From Avena insularis (Eukaryota; Streptophyta; Magnoliopsida; Poales; Poaceae): a stretch of 64,000 nucleotides of DNA. The stretch lies in NCBI GenBank assembly GCA_023614405.1, contig CM042687.1, positions 70,166,992-70,230,991 on the forward strand, read 5' to 3'. The stretch's first letter is position 1; each line of letters opens with the position of its first letter. A model generated the notes under the pieces. That model ran no database searches. It was not told the DNA's origin and saw only the letters and a list, made by a program, of their open reading frames with translations. Positions 44,640 through 56,035 of the stretch are shown here, piece by piece. The position numbers and the translations under genes were made by a program.

Positions 44640-47600
44640 GTCTGACCCATGTCATTGTTGAGGAAGCTTAGGAAGATCCACGCGTCATTCTGGGTACGCT
44701 CCATGTCAATTCAATTCTCGCAACAGTCTTGTTTGATTCTGGAGCATCTCATACATTCATATCACAAGAGTTTGCAAGGGAGCATGGTATACCTTTTGAA
44801 GCAATGTCTTCTCCTATAGAGATTAGTACTCCTGGGTCTCGTTGGTAGACCATCTGGGTTACTCATGGGGTTGAGATAGATATAGCATATCAGAAGTTTC
44901 CCACTTCCCTCATTGAACTCAAGTCAACTGACATTGATGTCATTCTGGGCATGGACTGGTTAACCAAGTATCAAGCCGTCATTGACTGTGCACTTAGAAC
45001 AGTTTCTGTCACCTCTCCTGCTGGCATAACTGTCAAGTATTGGACTGATGGTTCAAAGTCTCCGTCAGCAGTTCTTAAACCTTTCTCAGAGTTGTATGCC
45101 ATGGATGTTCTACCTATTCTCGAGGTCCAAGATGTCCTTGTAGTCTGTGATTTCTTGGATGTCTTTCCTGAAGAGTTTTCCGGCATGCCACCTGATCCAA
45201 GTGTGGAGTTTGCCATAGAGCTAGTTCCTGGAACTGCTCCTATCTCCAAAAGACCTTATTGCATGCCTCCTCATGAGTTGGGTTGAGTTGAAGAAGAAAC
45301 TTGAAGAGTTAGAGGGTCTATGATATATCCAACCTCGCACATCCTCTTGGGGTTGCCCTACCATCTTTTTCAAGAAGCGGGATACAAATATTCCAAGATT
45401 GGTGGTTGATTACCGTCCACTCAGCGCAGTGACAATCAAGAATAAGTACCCACTTCCCCGGATAAATGACCTCTTCGATCAATAAAGTGTGCCACTGTCT
45501 TCTCCAAAAATGGATCTAAGATCAGGGTATCATCAAATCAAGATTATAAAGAAGGATATCCCAAAGACCGCATTCATAACTCGTTATGGTCTTTACGAGT
45601 ATACAGTGATGTCCTTCAGGTTAACCAATGCCCCTGCCACATTTATGAGGCTTATGCACTCCGTCTTCATGGAGTATCTCGACAAGTTCGTCGTGGTATA
45701 CATTGATGAAATTCTAATCTACTCCAAGACCGAAGAAGAGCATGCCGAACATCTACGTTTGGTGTTGACTAAACATCGTGAACATCGTCTCTATGCCAAG
45801 TTTTCCAAATGTGAGTTCTGGTTGCAAGAGCTCATCTTCCTTGGTCATGTTGTGTCTGCAAGTGGTGTTGCTGTCATACCGGATAAGGTTCAGACCATTC
45901 TGGAATGGAAGTCACCTACTTCAGTCAAGGAAGTCCGAAGTTTTCTTGGAATGGCTGGATATTACCGCCGATTCATTGAGAACTTCTCCAAGTTAGCCAA
46001 GCCAAAGACTGATATTCTTAAGAAAGATAAGAAGTTTGAATGGTCAGAAAAGGCAGAAGAAAGCTTCCAAACTTTGAAGACTAAGCTAACCACCGCTCTT
46101 GTGCTTGTTCTTCCGGATACAATCAAGGAATTCATCATCTATTGTGACGCCTCTCTTCAAGGGTTCGGTTGTGTGATGATGCAAGATGGTCATGTAGTGG
46201 CATATGCTTCCCGACAGTTGAAGCCACATGAGAACAATTATCCAACCCATGATCTCGAGCTCGCTGCTGTTGTTCATGCTCTTAAGCAATGGCGACATTA
46301 CCTCGTCGGTAACCGTTGCGAACTTTACTCGGATCATCAAAGCCTGAAGTATCTCTTTACCCCGACAGATCTGAATCTCAGGCAAAGACGATGGTTGGAA
46401 CTCATCAAAGATTATGATTTGGGTCTCAACTATCAACCCGGCAAAGCCAATGTCGTAGCTGATGTGCTAAGTCAGAAGTCTTATTGCAAAAATCTGATGA
46501 TTTCACAAGCCCAACCTGCTCTCTACAAGGAAATCAAGCGTGTTAACCTTGAAGTAGTTCCTTGTGGATTCCTGGCTAACCTTGAAATAAAATCTTCTAT
46601 CGAGGACCAAATCAAGGAAGCTCAAAAACAAGATGGTGAGATCACTGAGATCAAAGAAGGTGTTGCAAGTGGTGAAGCTAAATGTTTCTCCACCAATGAT
46701 CAAGGTATTCTCTATTTTGGTAACCGCCTAGTGGTTCCAAACAGTCAGAAAATCAAAGATCTAATCCTATTGGAAGCCCATGAAACCTCTCTATCTATCC
46801 ATTCTGGTGGTACCAAGATGTACCGAGATCTGCGTCAAATATTCTTGTGGAGTGGAATGAAACTAGAAATCGCTCACTTTGTTGCAGAGTGCGACGTTTG
46901 CCGTCGTGTGAAGGCTGAACACCAAAGGCCTGATGGACTTCTGCAGCCATTGAAAATTCCTGAGTGGAAATGGGATGAAATTGGTATGGATTTTATCACT
47001 GGACTCCCAAGGACACAAGCAGGAAATGATGCCATATGGGTAATAGTTGACCGGTTATCCGAAGTTGCTCATTTCCTTCCGGTTCGAGAAACTATCCCTG
47101 CTAGTCAAATGGCTAACCTATACATCTCTCGGATCGTCGTTCTTCATGGTGTTCCCAAGAAGATCATCTCTGATCGTGGAAGTTTGTTTACTTCCAAATT
47201 CTGGCAAAGTTTCCAAGAAGCAATGGGAACTCATGTCTCCTTCAGCATAGCCTATCATCCTTAAACCGGTGGTCAAACCGAAAGAGTGAATCAAATTCTT
47301 GAAGACATGCTCCGAGCGTGTGTCATATCCTTCGGAAATAACTGGGAGAAATGTCTTCCTTTCGCAGAGTTCTCCTATAACAACAGTTTTGAATCCAGTT
47401 TGGGCATGGCACCTTTCCAATTTCTAAATGGGAGAATATATCGAACACCTCTGAACTGGATAGAAACCGGCGAATGACAATTCTTTGGTCTAGACATGAT
47501 CCAAGAAGCAGAAGATCAAGTTCGCATAATTTGAGAGCGTCTGAAGGATACTCAATCTCGTCAGAATACCAACTACGATCTTCATCATCTTGATGTTCAT

Positions 47601-47943
47601 TATGAAGTTGGTGATCAAGTTTATCTCCAGGTCACTCCTCTATAGGGTGTCCATCAATTCGGTATCAAAGGCAAATTGGCTCCTTGCTATGTTTGACCCT
47701 TTCGCATTCTCTCCAAGCGGGGTAAGCTTGCCTACAAACTGGATCTACCTTCAACTTTTCCAGAGGTTCATGATGTTTTTCATGTGTCTCAACTCAAGCA
47801 TTTCTTCAAAGATCCCATTCGTGGTGTGGACCATGAAACTTTGGATCCCCAAGATGATCTAACTTACCGAGAATACCCTATTCGTATTCTTGATGAAACC
47901 GAGCGCAAGACTCGTTGCCAAACCATCAAGTTCCTAAAAGTTC
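44640..47943 (+). pseudogene. Gypsy pol (protease, RT, RNase H, integrase, partial chromodomain), broken
   Basis: Protease: LFDSGASHTFIS with the DSGA site at 44735-44746. A stop follows near 44846, then [36 protein letters not shown] and, in the long frame 45489-47264, [13 protein letters not shown] and [13 protein letters not shown], in which the catalytic YIDD is YIDE (45699-45710). RNase [43 protein letters not shown]. Integrase: a His/Cys finger ([12 protein letters not shown] to [11 protein letters not shown]), [18 protein letters not shown] and GGQTERVNQ (the D, D, E residues). A TAA at 47262 splits the last two. Several further stops follow. The C-terminal VSQLKHFF and PIRILDETERKT open the chromodomain, cut at 47943. 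Most stops fit a single C-to-T or G-to-A change. Confidence 0.93.
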
Positions 47944-48190
47944 CACTAGTAAAAAACATGCCATCCATTCGCGCCCCCTCAGAGCTTTAGTCCCGGTTGC
48001 GCCACCAACCGGGACTAATGCTGGAACGCGTCCCGGTTCGAGCGGGCACGGGGCCCGGAGGCATGCGTCCCGGTTAGGTAGGGCATCGTCGGTTTGTAAC
48101 ACAAACCAGGACTAAAGGTTGGGCGTCAGCCACGTAGCGTGGCACACACCTTTAGTCCCGATTTGTGTTACAAACCGGGACGTATGCTCC
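47944..48190 (+). repeat. CACTA-C 5' TIR and subterminal repeats
   Basis: After the TIR come TTTAGTCCCGGTTG / CCAACCGGGACTAA, several GCGTCCCGGTT units and an inverted pair around GGTTTGTAACACAAACC. The CTCTGCCGCGGCAGAG palindrome of the 3' ends is absent. Confidence 0.9.
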
Positions 48191-48523
48191 CGCCCTCTAT
48201 AAATGCAACGCCCCAGCCCTCTGCCTCCACTCTGTTTTTTCTCTTGGTGGAAGGTGTGAGGGGTGTGCTAGTTTTTTCCCCTATGCATGCATTCAAGGTG
48301 TTTGATGAAATGTTTGAGTGAATAATCCCGTTCAATTTCTCATAGAACAAAAATATAAAAGGTGTCCGAGACGCACTTGATCTTTCTCCTCTTTATTTCC
48401 CTCGATCGAGGTTAGCAATCTTATCTTTTCTCTGTCATTGATACAATGCATGTGTCGATGTGAATTGGTCATTTCACTATTTACGATGTCCTGTTTTTTG
48501 ATAAACTTACTTATATGATGCAG
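48191..48523 (+). promoter_or_regulatory. TNP2 promoter, leader exon and 5' intron, CACTA-C
   Basis: TCCCGCCCTCTATAAAT (TATA at 48198-48204) is the core promoter. It is also found in the centre of the A/B palindrome. The leader exon runs to GATCGAG at 48410; GTTAGC starts an intron that ends at GATGCAG (48523), directly before ATGAACGG. CACTA-D has the same acceptor before its TNP2 start. Confidence 0.65.
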
Positions 48524-51500
48524 ATGAACGGTCGGGAATGGATGTACGGTGACCGGCGCGTAGCCGGGTATATGAAAGGCGTGGATAAATTTATCGATGT
48601 GGCTACGGCAAACAAAGAGAATGGTTTTATATGTTGTCCATGTGTTCAATGTCGGAACAACAAGGAGTACTCTTCCTCGAAAATAATTCGCGGCCACCTG
48701 ATTATGAAAGGTTTCATGCCCAACTATAATTGCTGGACCAAGCACAGGGAAAGAGGGGTTATGATGGAAGATGGTGAAGAAGAAGATGATGATAACAAAT
48801 ACAATCATATGTTTCCTGAATACAGTGATACTGCAATGGAAGACAATGGAGAGGAAGGAGGTGAAGAATGGGCATCAGAAAATGAGAAGTTGAAGTTAGA
48901 GGGCATGTTAGAAGATCACAAGAAATTGTTGTACCCAAATTGTGAAGATGGCAGCACAAAGCTCGGTACCATACTGGAATTGTTGCGATGGAAGGTAGAG
49001 TGTGGTCTACCTGACTCCTCATTTGAAAAGATGCTGAAAATAATAAAGCCGAAGTTTCCAAAACATAACGAACTTCCCGAGAGGACCTACGAAGCAAAGA
49101 AGACTCTTTGTCCTCTAGGATTAGATGTGCAAAAGGTACATGCATGCATTAATGACTGCATCCTCTACCGCGGTAAGGAGTATGAGAATTTAGATAAATG
49201 TCCGGTATGCAATGCATTGCGGTATAAAATCAGACGAGATGACCCTGGTGATGTTGAGGGAGAGCCCCTCTGGAAGAGGGTTCCTGCTAAGGTTATGTGG
49301 TATGCTCCTATAATACCAAGGTTGAAACGCATGTTCAGAAACAAAGAGCATGCCAGTTTGTTGTGATGGCACAAAGAAGACCGTAAGAAAGACGGGAAGT
49401 TGAGACACCCTGCTCATGGGTCACAGTGGAGAAAAATCGAGAGACTTCCGGACTTTGGGTGGCGCAAGGAACTTATGGTTTGGTCTAAGTACGGATGGCA
49501 TGAATCCTTTTGGGGAGCAGAGCTGCGATCACAAAGACTGGCCCATGACTCTATGTATCTACAACCTGCCTCCTTGGTTGTGCATGAAGCATAAGTTCAT
49601 TATGATGCCAGTGCTCATCCAAGGCCTGAAGCAACCGGGCAACAACATTGATGTTTACCTTAGGCCATTAGTTGAAGAACTCTTATAGTTGTGGGGCAAA
49701 CCAGGTGTACGTGCGTGGGATGAGAACAAACAGGAGCCATTTGATCTACTAGGGTTGTTATTCGTAACCATCAATGATTGGCCTGCTCTTAGTAACCTTT
49801 TAGGACAGACAAACAAGGGATATAAGGCATGCACACACTGTTTAGATAAGACTGAAGGTACATATTTGCATAAATGCAAGAAGGCTGTGTACCTAGCGAA
49901 TCGACGATTTCTTCTGACCAATCATCCCGTAAGAAAGAAAGGCAAGCATTTCAAAGGTGAGGCAGATCAACGAAAGAAGCCTGAACTCCCTGCTGGTGAT
50001 TATGTATTTGGTATGGTCAAGGACATAGAAGTAATCTTTTGAAAGGGTCCCGGCGGTCAATCAATTCCGAACGACGTCACTACAGGACACGCACCCATGT
50101 GGAAGAAGAAATCTATATTTTGGGAGTTGCCATATTGGAAAGTCCTGCGTGTCCGCTCTTCAATTGACGTGATGCACGTGACGAAGAATCTTTGAGTGAA
50201 CCTTCTAGGATTCCTAGGCGTGTATGGGAAGACAAAAGATACACCAGAAGCATGGGAGGACCAACAAATTATGAAAGACCCAAAGAACATGCATACATAG
50301 AACAAGACAGATAAAGCGCGTCACTTAAGTCATGCCAGCTATGCTCTTACCAAAGCAGAGAAGGAAATATTTTTTGAAGTCCTTTACAGTATCAAGGTGC
50401 CGTCGGGATTCTCATCTAATATAAAGGGGATAATAAATATGGCAGAGAAAAAGTTCCAAAACCTGAAGTTTCATGACTGTCACGTGATTATGACGCAGTT
50501 GCTTCCGATTGCATTGAGGGGGCTTCTACCGGAAAATGTTCGAGTACCCATTGTGAAGCCGTGTGCATTCCTCAATGCAATATCTCAGAAGGTAATCAAT
50601 CCAGATATTCTGCCAAGGTTACAGAAGGATGTGGTACAATATCTTGTTAGTTTTGAATTGGTGTTCCCACCATCCTTCTTCAATATTATGACGCATCTCC
50701 TGGTTCACCTAGTGGAAGAGATTGCCATCCTCGGTCCGGTATTTCTGCACAATATGTTCCCCTTTGAGAGGTTCATGGGAGTCTTAAAGAAATATGTTCA
50801 TAACCGTGATAGACCAGAAGGAAGCATCTCCAAGGGATATGGAACAGAGGAGGTCATTGAGTTTTTTGTTGACTTTATTCCTGACCTTAAGCCGATTGGT
50901 GTTTCTGACTCGCGGCATGAGGGAAGACTAAGTGGAAAAGGCACGCTGGGAAAGAAAGCAATTATATGTAGGGACGGGGATTCTTTCACTAAAGCACACT
51001 ACACAATTCTACATAATTCCACCTTGGAAGCTCCGTATATCGAGGAACACAAGAATATTCTACGCTCCAAAAACCCGGGGAAGCCTGAATCACTGATTAC
51101 AGATGAACACATGAAGTGTTTCGGTGGTTGGATGTGGACACATCTCTTGAATGACACCACTGTTGGAGATCAGCTATACTTGTTCGCCGCGTCACCATCT
51201 TCTACTGTATTGAATTTCCAAGGGTACGAAATAAATGGGAATACATTCTACACGATCGCCCAAGATAAAAAGAGCACCAACCAAAATAGTGGTGTCCGCT
51301 TTGATGCAATAGACGAGAATGGACAAAAGGACACATACTATGGTTACATAGAGGAGATATGGGAACTAGACTATGGAGTCTCTTTTAAGGTCCCTTTGTT
51401 TCGCTGCAAATGGGTCAACCTGAATGGGGAAGGGGTAAAGATAGACCAGTTGTATAGAATGACAACAGTGGATCTCAACAATCTTGGTTATATAGATGAA

Positions 51501-51782
51501 CCATTCGTCCTAGCCAATGATGTATCTCAGGTTTTCTATGTGAAGGACATGTCCTCCAGAATGAAAAAAAGAAAAAATATGCAAACGAATACATCAGATG
51601 ATGAGCCAAAGCGTCACATAGTTCTTTCAAGGAAAAGAAACATCGTGGGAATGGAGGACAAGATAGACATGTCAGAAGATTATAATAAGTTTGATAAAAT
51701 TCCACCCTTCACAGTGAAAACTGACCCAAGCATCTCGTTAAGTAAAGAAGATGCTCCATGGTTACGTCTGAAGCGATCATAA
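48524..51782 (+). pseudogene. TNP2-type CACTA transposase of CACTA-C, full length with stops
   Basis: This is the most complete TNP2 here. Start: ATG 48524 after the intron acceptor; in-frame ATGs at 48515 and 48518 are probably intronic. Transpos_assoc domain: NGREWMYGDRRVAGYMKGV, ICCPCVQCRNNKEYS, YNCWTKHRERGV. An acidic linker and CPLGLDVQKVHACINDC follow. A TGA near 49364 replaces Trp. The catalytic block reads FGLSTDGMNPFGEQ (Asp near 49494), with IYNLPPWLCMK after it; Transposase_21 continues with SSIDVMHVTKN. Stops at about 49686, 50041, 50193 and 50297 interrupt it. From 50397 a 461-codon frame carries the DUF4218-like (FHDCHVIMTQLLPIALRG) and DUF4216-like (DTYYGYIEEIWELDYG, FRCKWVN, YIDEPFVLANDVSQVFYV) parts to TAA 51780-51782. 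Mostly point stops, so recent decay. Confidence 0.92.
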
Positions 51783-52055
51783 GGAAGGACATATGCCAAG
51801 AAGTTCATGCTCATATTATGTAACTCTAGTTCATGTCTTTCGCGGTTTGTGGCTTCACCGAAGGATATCTTTCGCGGTTTGTGGCTTGACCGGAACTATA
51901 TATAGGGGGGCCTTTAGTCCCGGTTTTGTAGTCTTAGTTTTTAATATTAATAAATGTCTTGAGTGTTAGTCCCGTTTTGTGGCTGGACCGGGACTATGAA
52001 GAAGTTGTCCCAATTCGTACTTACCATTAAGATCTGATCTTCAACCGCGCGCGGT

Positions 52056-52530
52056 CACATATTAGGGAGTGCCTCTATGACCAGTTTCTTGGAGATGCCG
52101 GAGGACTGGGATCCGGCGGCATCTCCCTGAAACTGGTCGTAGTGGTGTCCCTGCTCTCGAAAACCATCTTGCATCTTGTAACTTCTCTAACTAGATCAAT
52201 ACACCTAGGAGCTAACTAATTTCACATATTAGGGAGTGCCTCTATGACCAGTTTCTCAGAGATGCCGGAGAACTGTGCTCCGTCGGCATATCCCTGAAAC
52301 TGGCCGTAGTGGTGTCCCTACTCTCGAAAACCATCTTGCAGCTTGTAACTTCTCTAACTAGATCAATACGCCTAGGACCTAACTAATTTCACATATTAGG
52401 GAGTGCCTCTATGACCAGTTTCTCGAAGATGCCGGAGGACTGGGCTCCATCGGCATCTCCCTGAAACTGGTCGTAGTGGTGTCCCTGCTCTTGAAAACCA
52501 TCTTGGAGATGCCTCAAACTGGCTGGAGGA
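52056..52530. repeat. 167-bp tandem repeat, each unit with a long hairpin
   Basis: CACATATTAGGGAG recurs at 52056, 52223 and 52390. Each unit holds an inverted repeat with arms GACCAGTTTC(4 bases)AGATGCCG and CGGCATCTCCCTGAAACTGG; hairpins span about 52072-52147, 52239-52315 and 52406-52482, with arms near 30 nt and a 12-17 nt loop. A partial unit closes the array. The preceding stretch (51783-52055) has GCGGTTTGTGGCTTCACCG and TTTAGTCCCGGTTTTG units and no gene. Confidence 0.85.
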
Positions 52531-52559
52531 CTGGACTCACAAGGATGCCTATATATAGT

Positions 52560-52822
52560 ACAAGCAGCTCGGCATAGTGTCGACACTTACGAAATAATGT
52601 TGACACTCACCCCTATTATTAGTGCCGACTCGTGTTTTGTCCCGGTTGGTGTCTCCAACTAGGACTAAAGGTTCATCTTTAGTCCCGGTTGGTGACACCA
52701 TCCGGGACAAGGTACACGCCGCAGGACATAATGTCGACACTCGCCCCTATCATTAGTGCTGCCTGGCCCAGCCTGCCGAAATCCCTCCAACCGGGACTAA
52801 AGATGAACCTTTAGTATATTGA
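52560..52822. repeat. Subterminal-like repeats between TNP2 and the 667-bp array, CACTA-C
   Basis: TTTGTCCCGGTTGGTGTCTC, TTTAGTCCCGGTTGGTGACA and CCAACCGGGACTAAAG form inverted pairs. A GTCGACACTCGCCCCTAT-type unit with ATTAGTGC occurs twice (near 52592 and 52733). No CACTA terminus is seen, so this is internal. No gene. Confidence 0.7.
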
Positions 52823-55405
52823 AAATCCGAACAATGAAAATCCATCGTGTGGTGTCATATTATGTGACATAGTTGAAAGGAAAAATACCAGACTTGGTAT
52901 ATTGATCATGTCTCGAAAAAACCTTCACAAAATGACCTATCATGTTCGAGGTTTCATGGCTTTCGGTCCAAATGACCGATGTTATGTGCTTAATCATGGC
53001 ATAGTTTGTGATGATGTGCCCATATTATGCATGCATGTGGACATTGGTATGGAGAACAATGTTGCAGGAGGAAGTTTTCCTTTTTATCGCACGGAAAATC
53101 CCTTTTCCATTTTCCGAGCGCAAAAAACGGGTCGTTTTGTGAAGTAACCACCAAAATGCCGTTTCAGAATGCTACCGTCCCATTTTCCTAAAATACTAGA
53201 CCACCTTACATGGACTATCTCCCAACCGGGATATCTCAAATCTTTTCGTCGATGCCGGGTAAAAAGGACAAATGTCTGCCGAATCGGTAGGAAGTGGGTC
53301 CGGTTTGTACTATAGGTACATGATCTATCACCCGTGATTTTTTGAGAAAATCATTTTTAGACTCGCAATATGTGGTTTCTTCAGAGATCCAATGCAATAT
53401 CTAACGATGCTCGTCCCCTATCTTCATGCACGCCAGTTCGACCATAGTTAGAAATTCAGAAAATTCAAAACAGGCATAATAAATTCAAAAAAAATCCAAA
53501 CAATGAAAATCCTTCGCGTGGTGTCATATTATGTGACATAGTTGAAACGAAAAATACCAGACTTGGTATATTGATCATGTCTCGAAAAAACCTTCACAAA
53601 ATGACCTATCATGTTCGAGGTTTCATGGCTTTCGGTCCAAATGACCGATGTTATGTGCTGAATCATGGCATAGTTTGTTATGTTGTGCCCATATTATGCA
53701 TGGATGTGGACATTGGTATGGAGAACAATGTTACAGGAGGAAGTTTTCCTTTTTGTCGCTCAGAAAATCCCTTTTCCATTTTCCGAGCGTAAAAAACGGG
53801 TCATTTTGTGAAGTAACCACCAAAATGCCGTTTCAGAATGCTACCGTCCCATTTTCCTAAAATACTAGACCACCTTACATGGACTATCTCCCAAACGGGA
53901 CATCTCAAACCTTTTTGTCCATCCCGGGTAAAAAGGACAAATGTCTACCGAATCGGTAGGAAGTGGGTCCGGTTTGTACTACAGGTACATGATCTATCGC
54001 CCGTGATTTTTTGAAAAAATCATTTTAGACTCGCAATATGTGGTTTCTTTAGAGATCCAATGCAAGATGTAACGATGCTCGTCCCCTATCTTCATCCATG
54101 CCGGTTCGACCATAGTTCGAAACTCAGAAATTCAAAACGGGCATAATAAATTCAAAAAAAATCCGAATAATGAAAATCCTTCGCGTGGTGTCATATTATG
54201 TGACATAGTTGAAACAAAAAATACCAGACTTGGTATATTGATCATGTCTCGAAAAAATCTTCACAAAATTACCTATCATGTTCGAGGTTTCATGGCTTTC
54301 GGTCCAAATGACCGATGCTATGTGCTGAATCACGGCATAGTTTGTGATGTTGTGCCCATATTATGCATGCATGTGGACGTTGGTATGGAGAACAATGTTG
54401 CAGGAGGAAGTTTTCCTTTTTGTCGCACGGAAACGCCCTTTTCCATTTTCCGAGTGCAAAAAACGGGTCGTTTTATGAAGTAACCACCATAATGCCGTTT
54501 CAGAATGCTACTGTCCCATTTTCCTAAAATACTAGACCACCTTACATGGACTATCTCCCAACCGGAACATCTCAAACCTTTTCGTCCATCCCGGGTAAAA
54601 CGGACAAATGTCTGCCGAATCGGTAGGAAGTGGGTCCGGTTTGTACTACAGGTACATGATCTATCGCCCGTGATTTTTTGAAAAAATCATTTTTAGACTC
54701 GCAATATGTGGTTTTTTCAGAGATCCAATGCAAGATCTAACGATTCTTGTCCCCTATCTTCATGCACGCCAGTTCGACCATAGTTAGAAATTCAAAAAAT
54801 TCAAAACGGGCATAATAAATTCAAAAAATATCCGAACAATGAAAATCCTTCACGTGGTGTCATATTATATGACATAGTTGAAAGGAAAAATACCAGATTT
54901 AGTATATTGATCATGTCTCGAAAAAACCTTCACAAAATTACCTATCATGTTCGAGGTTTCATGGCTTTCGGTCCAAATGACCGATGTTATGTGCTGAATC
55001 ACGGCATAGTTTGTGATGCTGTGCCCATATTATTCATGTATGTGGACATTGGTATGGAGAACAATGTTGCAGGAGGAATTTTTCCTTTTTGTCGCACAGA
55101 AAAGCCCTTTTCCATTTTCCGAGCGCAAAAAAGGGTCGTTTTGTGAAGTAACCACCAAAATGCCGTTTCAGAATACTACCGTCCCATTTTCCTAAAATAC
55201 TAGACCACCTTACATGGACTATATCCCAACCGGGACATCTCAAACCTTTTCGTCCATCCTGGGTAAAAAAGGACAAATGTCTGCCGAATCGATAGGAAGT
55301 GGGTCCGGTTTGTACTACAGGTACATGATCTATCGCCCGTGATTTTTTGAAAAAATCATTTTTAGACTCGCAATATGTGGTTTCTTTAGAGATCCAATGC
55401 AAGTT
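52823..55405 (+). repeat. 667-bp tandem array, nearly four copies
   Basis: The landmark ATGTCTCGAAAAAA lies at 52908, 53577, 54244 and 54913 (periods 669, 667, 669). The last unit is cut short at about 55405. Copies look about 95% alike by eye. Each has a frame of about 75 codons from the landmark ATG (SRKNLHKMTYHVRGFMAFGP), TTCCATTTTCCGAG, and a subterminal-like CCAACCGGGACATCT. The array ends just before the E2F cluster. It also occurs inverted at 33870-35035. Confidence 0.93.
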
Positions 55406-55423
55406 CTAAATGAGCCATTTTTC

Positions 55424-55533
55424 TTCCCGCCATTTTTCTTCCCGCCATTTCTTCCCGCCATTTTTTCCCGCCATTTCTTCCCGCCAGTTCTTCCCTTCAG
55501 TTATCTTCCTGCCATTTCTCACTATATATATAT
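55424..55533 (+). promoter_or_regulatory. E2F-like site cluster and TATA box of the LTPEQ gene, CACTA-C
   Basis: Five perfect TTCCCGCC sites (55424, 55439, 55452, 55465 and 55478) lie within 62 bp, spaced 13-15 bp, followed by degenerate TTCTTCCC and TTCCTGCC. An ACTATATATATATG TATA box begins at 55521, about 80 bp before the ATG. E2F/DP proteins drive S-phase genes through TTTSSCGS sites; binding here is inferred. Confidence 0.7.
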
Positions 55534-55767
55534 GTAGGGTTGGCCTCCATTGTCATTGCACATCTCTAGACTCATATCTGCAACCTCATCACTCTTTCCC
55601 ATGACTTCCACCGTAGCACTAACTCCTGAGGCGGAGGCGCTGCGCCTCACTACCCTCACTGCCATCTTGTGTCCCCGTCATTTGGATCTTTGAGTGTCGG
55701 AGGCGTGCCGGTTCCTCCTGTCCCTCTAGGTGTGGCGCGTCGGATGGCCATCACGAATCACTACTAC

Positions 55768-56035
55768 CACTACTGGAAAGAAGGCCTTCGGTTCGATCAG
55801 AGCAATGTCACCAGTCCCGGCCCGTCACAAACCATGACTAGTGCTAGCACTAGTCCCGGTCCGTGAGGCCTCCAACGGCTAGAAATGGCCATAAGCACTA
55901 GTCCCGGGCCAGACCAGAGCTCTAGTCCCGGTCCGTAATACGGCCCGGGACTATTAAGCTTGAGCGGGCCAACAGCTCTTTTTGGGGACTATTAGTCCCG
56001 GGTCATATCACGGCCCAGGACTAATTGTCCATCAC
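55768..56035 (+). repeat. CACTA-E 5' TIR and subterminal repeats
   Basis: Direct and inverted CTAGTCCCGG(TC)CCG units recur at least six times, a variant of the CCCGGTTGG motif of the large elements. No CTCTGCC palindrome is present. Confidence 0.88.

Larger units (their letters stand above)
39240..47943 (+). mobile_element. Gypsy-type LTR retrotransposon (chromovirus, Tekay-like), 3' end displaced
   Basis: A long 5' LTR (left limit uncertain, about 39240), PBS (43093-43104), gag (43671) and pol in the order PR-RT-RNaseH-IN, then the start of a chromodomain, are present. This order and the C-terminal chromodomain-like LDETERKT region are those of Gypsy chromoviruses. Pol stops at 47943 where CACTA-C begins, so the rest of pol, the PPT and the 3' LTR should lie beyond the window. 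The element is inserted in the 5' intron of the CACTA-D TNP2 gene. Confidence 0.88.

Noticed and set aside
46086..46436. Minus-strand open frames inside pol and TNP2
   Set aside because: They are shadows of the conserved plus-strand RT/RNase H and transposase frames.
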